A stretch of 64,000 bases of DNA from Myxococcales bacterium 68-20 (GTDB taxonomy: Bacteria; Myxococcota_A; Polyangia; Polyangiales; Polyangiaceae): assembly GCA_001899635.1 (NCBI GenBank), contig MKVQ01000003.1, positions 1 to 64,000 of the forward strand, written 5' to 3'. Shown in pieces: positions 37,072 through 44,783 of this stretch. A model generated the notes under the pieces. It had not been told where the DNA came from and did not search any database. It worked only from the letters and a program-made list of their open reading frames with translations. The translations under genes and the position numbers were made by a program. Position 1 is the first letter of the stretch, and every line of letters starts with the position of its first letter.

Positions 37072-37600
37072 GCGGGGTGGCGCGCGGTGCACCTTGCGGA
37101 CCAGCCGTCCGCGAGGCCCCCCGCTCCGGGAACGCGAGCTGTTACGGCCACATCGCGCCCGATCGCGGACCTCGTCGCAGGCGGCGCGAACGCGAGTTCA
37201 CGTACCTTGCCGTTCTCTGCTTCGTCGCGCAGCGGTCAAAGGCCGACGTATACGACGTCGCCACCGTGAGCCCTCGCTGTCGGCGACGAAGGCGCGCCGC
37301 GAGAGGGGTGGCCTCCGCGAGGAATCCGGTCAGCTCGGTGGCACGGCTCCATGCGCTCTCTTTGGATCACCGCGCTCATCATCGTGGGCCCACATCGCGC
37401 TCGTCGGATCGGCGCACCGGCGTCGCGCTCGAGCGCGTAACGGTCGTGCTCGCTCTAGGCCCGCTCGTGAGAACGGAGGCTCTCCGTTCCCACACTCATA
37501 CTCGAGCTGCCATCGATGATGGCGAGCCGGCGGAGCGCATTTTTCGCGCAAAAAGCATCACGGTTAGAATAGGTTGGCTCGTCCTTTCGTATCTCTATCC
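37072..37600. other. Intergenic region upstream of a lipoprotein gene
   Basis: About 530 bases with no supported gene. Just before the next gene an AT-rich patch contains GTTAGAAT (about 37563-37570), which could be an extended -10 box, preceded by an imperfect hairpin of TTTTT/AAAAA (37541-37554). No good -35 element is present. Confidence 0.35.
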
Positions 37601-38536
37601 ATGAAAAAATTCTTTGGCGCAGCCATCACGCTTGCGGCTCTTGCTGCTGTCGTCGCTTGCTCCGAGTCGTCGACGAGCACCAACGATCCCTCGAATCCGG
37701 GTAGCGGAGGTGGAGGCGGTGACGGAGGGCACAGTCCGACCCCCGGTCCCGGGACGAAGGTCAAAGCCGGCACAGTCACCATGACGCAGACCGTGGTCTC
37801 TGCGGGCGGTACCGAGATCGTGAACGCCGCCGCCGGAGCAGGGTTCTATGAGGGCACCCTGAACGCATCCGGCTCGGGCGATGCCTCGTGCACGGAGTCG
37901 AAGGAGGGCGACTGCACCATCACCGAGTGCGATCTCGGCCCCACTCCGGACGGCGGAACCGAGACGGATGCCGGAACCACCAAGTCCCCGCACGCGGGCG
38001 AGATTGCCATCAAGAGCGCGAGCGAGATCAAGCTGACTCCGGACGCCGACGGTAAGTACGACGGCAAGAGCGAGCAGTCGAGGCTCTGGACCAACGGTGG
38101 CGACATCTCCGTCACGGCTGCCGGCGCCGATGTCCCGGCATTCGAGACGTCGCTGAAGGGACCGTCGGCCGTCGAGGTGACGGCGCCTGCGTGGCCTGCA
38201 CTGGGCGCCGCGCTCGAGATCGATCGCGCCAACGATCTCGAAATCACGTGGAGCGATGGAGGTGCGGGCAGCGTTCAGGCGATGGTGAGCTCCAGCACGG
38301 ACGACACCAAGAAGGTCGCCACCGTCTCGTGCGTCTTCAAGTCCGACACGGGCGGGGGCAAGATCCCGAAGGCTGCTCTCAGCAAGCTCATCGCGGGAGA
38401 CAAGGCGTCGATCTCCGTGCACGCGGCAACGATCGAGGAGGTCACCGCCGGCGACTGGAAGGTCTCCGTCGCGGCAATGACTTCGGCGACCACGAGTGGC
38501 GGCGACATGGCGTCGGCTCAAGCGAAGATCAAGTGA
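37601..38536 (+). CDS. Lipoprotein of unknown function
   Basis: A 311-residue lipoprotein (MKKFF signal, lipobox AVVAC). A short Ser/Thr/Gly linker precedes a beta-rich mature domain (VKAGTVTMTQTVVSAGGTEIVNAAAGAGFYEG...; PAWPALGAALEIDRANDLEITWSDGG). The domain has two short Cys pairs (SCTESKEGDCTITECD). The N-terminal MKK is unusual in this otherwise Arg-rich region. No family recognised. Confidence 0.65.
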   Translation: MKKFFGAAITLAALAAVVACSESSTSTNDPSNPGSGGGGGDGGHSPTPGPGTKVKAGTVTMTQTVVSAGGTEIVNAAAGAGFYEGTLNASGSGDASCTESKEGDCTITECDLGPTPDGGTETDAGTTKSPHAGEIAIKSASEIKLTPDADGKYDGKSEQSRLWTNGGDISVTAAGADVPAFETSLKGPSAVEVTAPAWPALGAALEIDRANDLEITWSDGGAGSVQAMVSSSTDDTKKVATVSCVFKSDTGGGKIPKAALSKLIAGDKASISVHAATIEEVTAGDWKVSVAAMTSATTSGGDMASAQAKIK

Positions 38537-38858
38537 CCTGATCGCGTAAGCCTCTCGTGTCCTGCGCGCGCCCCGTCTGAGTTGTCTGCGGACGACCGGC
38601 GGTCGCGCGCAGCAGAGGCTGCGACCCGCGCGACGCGGAACGGAGCCCAGTAACGTCGGCGACGCGAATTGCTCACACGGGCTCGCCCACGAACTCCGGA
38701 TGGGTCTCGCTCGATGGGTCTCCCTCCGCATTGTTCAGGTGGTGGCGGTGTCGGCGCTGCAACAGCTTCCGTCGCCGCGGCGTCCTCGGCAGCTGCCTGC
38801 GGTTTGCTGGTGGTTGTATCCCGCGATCGCAACGAGACACATCGAGGCGGGTCGGCAA
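38537..38858. other. Convergent intergenic region
   Basis: About 320 bases between two convergent lipoprotein genes. No gene, long hairpin or repeat was seen. Confidence 0.35.
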
Positions 38859-39671
38859 CTACTCGGACGGTAGTTCGAGGCAGAAGAGCGGGAGGCTCAC
38901 TCCGTCGACACATTGTTGTCCGACGCGACCTGCCCACTGGAAAGCGGCGGTTCCTGGTGGCGGCGGGGCAGCGATGCCGATCCCGACCTCGAACTCGAAG
39001 CCGGAGCCGGAGGCGTCGCCATCGGAACGATTCTGCCACCCCTGGCAGGTACGGATCCGGATGGGATCGATCTCGCCCTCGGCGTAGTAGACGCCGGAGA
39101 AGAACTGGAAAGCTCGGTCGCCCTTGGGCTTGCCGTACTCGTTGAAGGCCAGCGTGTTCGAGGGCCCCGTGAGGAACTCGTCAGTGTTCGCGAAGATGAC
39201 ACCGAGTAGCATCGCGCAATCCGGGCGTCGTACGCCGTCATTCTCACGAATCGCGCACCAGCGATCGCTGGGTCTGTTCCGATCGCGGACGACCGATATG
39301 CGTGCGAGATCCGCAGTGCCGTCGAGGGTCGACGATAGCGCGATGAGTGCGGCGTAGCTCTGGGCGTTCGGCAGGCCTGCCCTCGAGGCCGCATCCTTGC
39401 ACAAGCCGTCGACGAACACGTCGAGCGAGCCGGCGTCCACGCCCTTCGCGAAATCGGTGGGAAAGGACTCCGACGTGAGAAAGATGCCGAAGTCGCGCAC
39501 CCCTCCGTCGTTCGCTTCGCTCCCATCGACCGCGCTCGCGCTCGCGTCGTTCTGCGGTTGGCTCGAGCCCGCGTCGGCGGTGAGTATCGGGTCCTCGCCC
39601 ATACACGCCTGCGCCGCGGCGGCGAGCGCGAGAGAGCCGAGCGCCAAGGTCCGTACGATAGGCCGCGACAT
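38859..39671 (-). CDS. Lipoprotein of unknown function
   Basis: A 270-residue protein with a signal peptide (LALGSLALAAAAQAC) and an Asp/Ala/Ser linker, then a domain with LCKDAASRAGLPNAQSYAALIALSS, DRWCAIRENDGVRRPDCAML, FANTDEFLTGPSNTLAF and a C-terminal QQCVDGVSLPLFCLE. The arrangement (Leu-Cys-Lys-Asp-Ala, a protein-typical SYAALIALSS segment, paired Cys) resembles myxobacterial DUF1554-like or collagen-associated extracellular domains, but I cannot name the family. The ATG at 39671 begins the signal peptide. Confidence 0.6.
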   Translation of the reverse strand: MSRPIVRTLALGSLALAAAAQACMGEDPILTADAGSSQPQNDASASAVDGSEANDGGVRDFGIFLTSESFPTDFAKGVDAGSLDVFVDGLCKDAASRAGLPNAQSYAALIALSSTLDGTADLARISVVRDRNRPSDRWCAIRENDGVRRPDCAMLLGVIFANTDEFLTGPSNTLAFNEYGKPKGDRAFQFFSGVYYAEGEIDPIRIRTCQGWQNRSDGDASGSGFEFEVGIGIAAPPPPGTAAFQWAGRVGQQCVDGVSLPLFCLELPSE

Positions 39672-39854
39672 GCCAAGAGCATACCTGTCCCCGACGCGCG
39701 GGCGAGCAGTCAATCGGACGGCGTTGGTCGGTCAAGACCGCCCCCGTGGTGCGAGTGCTGTTGACCAGTCCGGCGATCCTTCATTGCGAGGGTCGACAAC
39801 AGTCGATCGTCATGGTTGCATCGCAGGCCTCAAACCCAACAAGGGGGGGATACA

Positions 39855-40664
39855 ATGGCTGATGATGCAGTGACGGATCTCGATCCGGCGCGCTACCTTC
39901 GTGCGCCCGTTCTCGATGTTCCGGGCGCGATCGCGCTCGGAATCGCGCTCCTGTCGTCGACCGACGGCTCGCTGTCCGGCGCGCCGCACGCGAGCGCCAA
40001 GCGGCTTCGCGCTCGCGTGCTCGAGCTGCAAGCACGCTGGGCCGAGCAGCGCGCTGTGGCCTCCACGCCGAAGACCGATCCCCGTCCCGCCGATCAGCGT
40101 CTCGATCGCGCGTGGGCAGCTGTCGGACGCCGACTGGAGACCCTCTCCGAGCTGCCTGAGACGGTGCCGGAAGCCAAGCTCGCGGCGACGCTCTACGAGC
40201 GCCTCTTTCCGGAGGGGCTGACGTTCCTCGCGATGGCGTTCGAGAAGCAGTGGGCGGAGAGCGAGCAGCGCCTCAAACAGATCGGCGACGGGCCGACCGC
40301 GAAGCAACTCACGACGCTCGTCGGCGACTTCTTGCTCGCCGAGCTGCGCACGGCGCACACCGAATATGGTCGGGTGCTCGGCATCACTGCCGCGAAGGCG
40401 GAGAAGGCGACCCCTCCCAGCCTCGTCGAGGCGCTTCGCGGGGTGACGCAGGCCATCGCTGCCTATTCTCTCCAGCTGGTCGCCGCCGCTCACGCCGACC
40501 CGGAGATCGTGCCCGCGGTGCGGAGAGCACTGCGACCGCTGGACGACATCCGAAGTGCTCAGTCGAGACGCGCCGCTGCCGGCGAATCGCCGAGCGTTCC
40601 CGACGACACGATCGCCCCACCGCCGTCCAAGGTCGGTCCGACGACGCCGGTCCCCGACGTGTAG
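39855..40664 (+). CDS. Helical protein of unknown function
   Basis: A 269-residue soluble protein predicted to be almost entirely helical (ERLFPEGLTFLAMAFEKQW, LVGDFLLAELRTAHTEYGRVLGI, LVEALRGVTQAIAAYSLQLVAAAHADPE) with a Pro/Ser-rich tail. No cysteine-rich, catalytic or membrane features. The start ATG 39855 is preceded by a strong GGGGGGGA ribosome-binding site and lies in a short AT-richer stretch. A 4 x 43-bp repeat array begins 44 bases after its stop codon. Confidence 0.65.
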   Translation: MADDAVTDLDPARYLRAPVLDVPGAIALGIALLSSTDGSLSGAPHASAKRLRARVLELQARWAEQRAVASTPKTDPRPADQRLDRAWAAVGRRLETLSELPETVPEAKLAATLYERLFPEGLTFLAMAFEKQWAESEQRLKQIGDGPTAKQLTTLVGDFLLAELRTAHTEYGRVLGITAAKAEKATPPSLVEALRGVTQAIAAYSLQLVAAAHADPEIVPAVRRALRPLDDIRSAQSRRAAAGESPSVPDDTIAPPPSKVGPTTPVPDV

Positions 40665-40707
40665 ACGAGACACGACGCCGCATCGCGGGGGCGTTCGACC
40701 CCAAGAG

Positions 40708-40879
40708 GGTTCCTTGATCGAGGTGGAAGGTCGATCGAGGAACCCTTTGGGGTTCGCCGATCGACGTGGAAGGTCGTTCGAGGAGCCCTATCGGGTTCGT
40801 CGATCGACGTGGAAGGTCGATCAAGGAGCCCTCGAAGGTTCGCCGATCGACGTGGAACCTCGATCGAAGACCCCTGACG
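40708..40879. repeat. Four 43-bp tandem palindromic units
   Basis: Units at 40708-40750, 40751-40793, 40794-40836 and 40837-40879, each exactly 43 bp and starting GGTTC. Each unit is an imperfect inverted repeat: in unit 1 GGTTCCTTGATCGA faces TCGATCGAGGAACC (13 of 14 paired) across the loop GGTGGAAGG. The loop core GTGGAA is kept in all four. The period is not a multiple of three, so this is not a coding repeat. It lies between two convergent genes. Confidence 0.8.
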
Positions 40880-40987
40880 GCTCTTCAGCGACGTTCGACT
40901 GTCGTGCGTCGAGACTCCGTGGCCCTGCGAACTCGACCGGTGGCGCTGCGCGCGTCGTCGGCCGAGGGCTGCCTGATGGCCCGAGTG

Positions 40988-42166
40988 CTAGCTGTCGTCT
41001 GCGGGGTGGTCTTCTGCGCCGCCGCGAGGAGCGGGAGCTGCTGGTCCCCCTTCGCCGTTCGTCGTTGCTGGGAGCTGAGCCAGCGGATTTGAAACGAGTC
41101 GCCGGATCTCCTTCGGATCCGGCCATCCCTCGACGCGGCCGCCGAACTTCGCCGAGTTTGAGGGCCCCAGACGCGCATGGAACTCCGCTCCCTTCTCTAG
41201 GAGGTCCGGACCGTAATTGGTTGCCTGCAGCGCCGCAGGAATGGCATCCGCTTGATGTTCCGAGTCGGCACCGTATAGTCGAACGATTCGCTCTACATCC
41301 TCGGCCGCTAGCTTGTCCGCCTCTTCCGAGTGTCGCTTGGCAGCCTCGTCCGCAGCAGACGCCATTCCGATCGACCGGAGGTGCGCTTCGACCATGCGGT
41401 GACGCTGGCGCATTCGGATGAGCTTCCCGTAGAGGTCGACAAGCCCTCCAAGGAAGGCCAGGACGTTCTTCCGCGCACTAGTGAGGGCCACGGAACCAGC
41501 GATGGCCACCGCCCCTGCCCCTCCTTCAGGAGTCTTGACTGCTTCGATGACCAGGTCGATCCAGGTCGATCCGGCGTCGACGTTTGAGAATCGAATGCAT
41601 GGCCCAAACAGAACGTCCGCCGGTCGTGCGAGCGCAAAGTTGATCGCTTTGACGAACTTCTCGAAATCATCGAGGTTCTGAGGCTGCGGAAGCCTCACAC
41701 TTATCGTCGGCTCCACTTCGTCGGGAAGCAACGAGTCGATCATTCGGCGAAGAAGGTTCACCGCTATCCGCAGCTGATGGATCGTAGGGGCCATCGGCGA
41801 CGAGACAGCCGCAAGGGTCGTCGCGGGGTCGCCCGCCAGCTCCGACCAAGCAAGGTCAAGTACGGCGTTGGTCTCCGGTTTGAGCGCCTCGATCCTCGCG
41901 AGCTCTCGCACAGCGACCAACGCAGGTCGCCATTCACGGACCACGCCGCCATGCTGGCCACCTGGCAGGCCTACCACCTCGAACTTGATCGCATTCAGCG
42001 CCACAGTCGTTGCTTCGAGGATCTGTCGCATCTCGCGGAGGCGCATTTGGGCGAGGATGCTACCCACAATGGCGAGCGCTGGTCGACTCTGAATCGCAGT
42101 CCGCGTAACCAGTTGCTGGCGGTTGTAGACGGACTCGTAAACGCGGGGCAGCTCGGCGTCGCTCAC
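40988..42166 (-). CDS. Protein of unknown function in an uncharacterised cluster
   Basis: A 392-residue protein. The middle section LPQPQNLDDFEKFVKAINFALARPADVLF followed by FSNVDAGSTWIDLVIEAVKT resembles a recurring domain of unknown function in accessory-region proteins (F...L..ALN... then D-x-GS-x-W-I). A hydrophobic segment (GAGAVAIAGSVALTSARKNVLAFLGGLVDLYG) may span or touch a membrane. The last 40 residues are Pro/Ala/Gly-rich. It starts at a GTG whose GTGA overlaps the stop of an upstream, frameshifted short gene. Divergent from the 42482-44357 genes. Confidence 0.6.
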   Translation of the reverse strand: MSDAELPRVYESVYNRQQLVTRTAIQSRPALAIVGSILAQMRLREMRQILEATTVALNAIKFEVVGLPGGQHGGVVREWRPALVAVRELARIEALKPETNAVLDLAWSELAGDPATTLAAVSSPMAPTIHQLRIAVNLLRRMIDSLLPDEVEPTISVRLPQPQNLDDFEKFVKAINFALARPADVLFGPCIRFSNVDAGSTWIDLVIEAVKTPEGGAGAVAIAGSVALTSARKNVLAFLGGLVDLYGKLIRMRQRHRMVEAHLRSIGMASAADEAAKRHSEEADKLAAEDVERIVRLYGADSEHQADAIPAALQATNYGPDLLEKGAEFHARLGPSNSAKFGGRVEGWPDPKEIRRLVSNPLAQLPATTNGEGGPAAPAPRGGAEDHPADDS

Positions 42167-42340
42167 GCCCCGCGGTGTTCCTTTTCCTTACGCGTTGGCA
42201 TGAGGCGCTCGGGGATCGCCTTCTTGAAGTCCAGCCCAGAGATGCGGGGACAGGTTCTCGTTGGTGGAGATCAGCTCCGTGGTCCCGACCAGGCCGGATC
42301 CGCTCTTCGCGTCGCTTCCCACGTAGCGCCGCCGCCAGAC
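42163..42340 (-). pseudogene. Frameshifted short gene upstream of the 42166 gene
   Basis: The minus strand ends in a protein-like C-terminus ISGLDFKKAIPERLMPTRKEKE...RGA, whose TGA overlaps the GTG of the next gene (GTGA). Upstream that frame is stopped, but another frame reads GLVGTTELISTNENLS. Removing one C from the CCCC run near 42250 joins them. This is either a one-base frameshift mutation or a sequencing error in a small gene; its start is not defined. Function unknown. Confidence 0.4.
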
Positions 42341-42411
42341 TCGCGCGCGCCAAGACGGGCATGATCGAGTCGAGCGTCGTAGCTCGCCTAAGTCGGTGAC
42401 AAGAACGACCG

Positions 42412-42425
42412 AGGTTCGTGAACCT
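42412..42425. promoter_or_regulatory. 14-bp palindrome in the divergent control region
   Basis: AGGTTCGTGAACCT, a near-perfect palindrome with 6-bp arms, 57 bases before the ATG at 42482 and in the region shared with the divergent gene. It could be an operator for a dimeric regulator; no regulator gene is recognised nearby. Confidence 0.35.
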
Positions 42426-42481
42426 AACATGAGTGATGAAGGACACGAGCAACCGCTTTAGTGCTACCTTCGCGCCCTGAG

Positions 42482-42946
42482 ATGGCGAACGATGAGAGGG
42501 CAGCGAAGCCGGAAGCCAAGGGCGTGGCAACTTCGAAGCGCATGTCGGCACATGCGATCGGAAACGATGCTGCTTCAGCGGTCGGCAACACGTTCGCCAT
42601 CGCCGAGGGAAGAACGGTCGCCGCCCTTTCACCAAAGGGACCGGCTATTGCGCGCCGACAGTCGACGGACGAGGAAATCCAGGCGATTCGTTCGCAGATC
42701 AACGAATTCGCCACCTCCTTCCGAGTCGCCATCGAAGCGTGCCTCCGAGCGGCCGAGGCTGCCGAAGCGAGCGGCAACGTGTTGGCTCAGACGAAGGAGA
42801 CCGTCGACGAGCTCTGGGCTGCACATGCTGCCGTCGATCTCCGTAAGGACAGCCCGATGGTCGGGATGGCGAAGTCCACGCTCAAGGCCGCACTCTCGGC
42901 GGGTGCCGGGGCGGTAGTGAAGGCACTCCTCCCAAAAGTGCTCTAG
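42482..42946 (+). CDS. Small helical protein, first gene of an unknown operon
   Basis: A 154-residue protein. The N-terminal part has a Gly/Asn/Ala motif (AIGNDAASAVGNTFAIAEGR), the centre is a helical segment (STDEEIQAIRSQINEFATSFRVAIEACLRAAEAAEAS) and the C-terminus is a hydrophobic Ala/Leu/Val helix (LKAALSAGAGAVVKALLPKVL) that could insert into a membrane. No family recognised. The next gene starts 20 bases downstream. ATG 42482; a GTG at 42461 is an alternative. Confidence 0.55.
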   Translation: MANDERAAKPEAKGVATSKRMSAHAIGNDAASAVGNTFAIAEGRTVAALSPKGPAIARRQSTDEEIQAIRSQINEFATSFRVAIEACLRAAEAAEASGNVLAQTKETVDELWAAHAAVDLRKDSPMVGMAKSTLKAALSAGAGAVVKALLPKVL

Positions 42947-42966
42947 GCGGCCACGATGCGCCGAGC

Positions 42967-43461
42967 GTGGCGGCCCCCTCGGCGGCGGACGCTGCGGCGA
43001 CGCACGGTGCCGCTGCTGCTGCCTCCAACGGCAACGCCTTTGCCCTGAACCAGACGCTCCACGTCGCAGCGCCGGTCCAAAACGCCGCTCCGGTCGACCC
43101 CGCTCTCCGCCTTCGCGAGATGGAGAGGAGCTTCTTCCTTCCTGAAACTCATCTCCGGGAGCTCATTGCGATCCAACGGGTCATCCTCGTTGTCGCTTGC
43201 GCGTTCTTCGTGGCGATGACAGCGTTGCTCGCGCCATCGGAGCTGCCTTTCAGATTTCGGGCAGCGTCGATCGCTGCGTCCTTCGGCCTCCTGGCGATCC
43301 CTGCCGTCATGAACCTGCGTACTCGTTCATTCCGACACCGATTGCAATTTTATCGGAATTGGTGCACCGAGAGCCTAACGCCGCCGCACCCCAATTTGGA
43401 TGCGTCGGAAATATGGTTGGAATGGCAGGCGTTCCTCAAGAAGTACGGAGGCTCGCGATGA
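42967..43461 (+). CDS. Two-span membrane protein of the unknown operon
   Basis: A 164-residue protein from a GTG. An Ala-rich N-terminus contains NGNAFALNQTLHVAAP, similar to the GNTFAIAEGRTVAAL stretch of the preceding protein. A soluble segment (LRLREMERSFFLPETHLREL) and two membrane helices (VILVVACAFFVAMTALL and SIAASFGLLAIPAVMNL) follow, then a cytoplasmic tail (WCTESLTPPHPNLDASEIWLEWQAFLKKYG). The stop overlaps the next ATG by four bases. Unknown function. Confidence 0.6.
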   Translation: MAAPSAADAAATHGAAAAASNGNAFALNQTLHVAAPVQNAAPVDPALRLREMERSFFLPETHLRELIAIQRVILVVACAFFVAMTALLAPSELPFRFRAASIAASFGLLAIPAVMNLRTRSFRHRLQFYRNWCTESLTPPHPNLDASEIWLEWQAFLKKYGGSR

Positions 43462-44357
43462 GTTCGACGACCGAACAAGACCGGACCTCTTATCGAAAGC
43501 TCTCGCGACTCCGCTGGATCGCGTGGGGGACGACGATCGTTCCGCTCGTCATCGGCGCCGTCGGCGTTGTCTCTGTCGCTCTGCAGGCCAAGAAGAGCCA
43601 GGAAGACCTGCGCGTCCAGACCGATGAAGCGGCCCGACTTCGCGACGAAAAACACGCTCTCGAGAACGAAGTCGTCCAGCTTCGCGCCACCCTTCGGGAG
43701 GAGACAGAGCGCGTCTCGTCGCTACGCGCCAACGCCGAAGCGCTCGCGGCACAGCAGAGTAAGCTCGAGGTGGCGCTGTCGTCGCCGGATACGGCGGGGG
43801 CGATCGCGACCGTGCGGGCAACCATGGCCGACCGCTCCCCTCGCGAACGCGCAGTGGCGCTCCGACGGCGTGCAAAGGAAGTCGGCCTCCACAATCGTCC
43901 GGAATTGGCCACGCAACTGCTCGAGGCCGCGGTTCGCGAAGATAGTTCGTACGCAGAGGGCATGATTGATCTCGGGTTTGCAGCGATGAGCCGCAAAGAC
44001 CTCAAGGAGGCGGAAAAGCAATTCTTCGCGGCCGCGCTCGCGGCCGAAAACGCTGACACCAACGGATACTATGCTTTTGGGCTAGTCAATCTCATCAACG
44101 TATTGGTCATCGAAAATCGATTGGACGATGCCAAGCAATGCGCGAACTTGATCCGTCCAGTGGCCGATCCGCAGTTGGACGGCGGCACGTTCAAGTGCGT
44201 GCCCGACCCACCGCGGAGTGGAAAACTCTATGAGCAGACGTGCCCGTGCGCGAAGTTCCGCAAGTCCGTAACGGATCCCCCGAAGGATGAAGGAATCCCT
44301 CGAACGCTCGACATGCTGGAGATCGCCCTTTCGCGGCAGGCCAAGCTGCCAAAGTGA
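43458..44357 (+). CDS. Membrane-anchored coiled-coil/TPR protein of the unknown operon
   Basis: A 299-residue protein. An N-terminal membrane helix (WIAWGTTIVPLVIGAVGVVSVAL) is followed by a long coiled coil (about 42-110, DEAARLRDEKHALENEVVQLRATLREETERVSSL). A TPR-like helical region comes next (RPELATQLLEAAVREDSSYAEGMIDLGFAAMSRKDLKEAEKQFFAAALAAENADTNGYYAFGLVNL), then a Cys cluster (KCVPDPP...TCPCAKF). It is coupled to the preceding gene by an ATGA overlap. It is probably a scaffold in a membrane-associated complex with its neighbours (inference). Confidence 0.65.
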   Translation: MSSTTEQDRTSYRKLSRLRWIAWGTTIVPLVIGAVGVVSVALQAKKSQEDLRVQTDEAARLRDEKHALENEVVQLRATLREETERVSSLRANAEALAAQQSKLEVALSSPDTAGAIATVRATMADRSPRERAVALRRRAKEVGLHNRPELATQLLEAAVREDSSYAEGMIDLGFAAMSRKDLKEAEKQFFAAALAAENADTNGYYAFGLVNLINVLVIENRLDDAKQCANLIRPVADPQLDGGTFKCVPDPPRSGKLYEQTCPCAKFRKSVTDPPKDEGIPRTLDMLEIALSRQAKLPK

Positions 44358-44783
44358 GGGCGGCGAACGCGCCCTGGAATTGCCTCCCGCAAGGGCAAAC
44401 AGGTCGGGGTTAGGAATTTGAGCTAAGCGGCGGCACCGGTCGTCCACCATCGCGTACGTCGTGGCGTTGTCGGTTCGCTGCAGCCAGCTGCAAGGATCAT
44501 GGACGCGATTCGTCTCACATGTCGGCACCGAGGCCGACGACACCGAGCGAAGCAAGCGTCTGCCCTCCGTACGAGCGTCGCATCGTGGGCGGGTTTCGAG
44601 CGGCAGCGATTCTTCCAGTGCCGAGGTCGCGTGCGTTGCTCGTCGACGAGATCGAAGCGGATGGTAACCGTACGTTCCTATCTGCAACTGATCCGCCTCC
44701 ACGGAGCTCGGGTGAGGACGTCCGCGAGGTAGTCGAGCACGTCGCACCTCCACTCTCCGTCAACGCGCTATCATGAGCTACGT
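44358..44783. other. Intergenic region, possible short open frame
   Basis: About 425 bases. An open frame at 44519-44776 (85 codons) exists on the plus strand but has no clear ribosome-binding site or family resemblance, and I do not call it a gene. Confidence 0.3.

Noticed and set aside
40708-40879. CRISPR array
   Set aside because: Units are contiguous with no spacers and are themselves palindromic; no cas genes nearby.
44519-44776. 85-codon open frame upstream of the zinc-ribbon gene
   Set aside because: No ribosome-binding site, family or coupling; probably chance.
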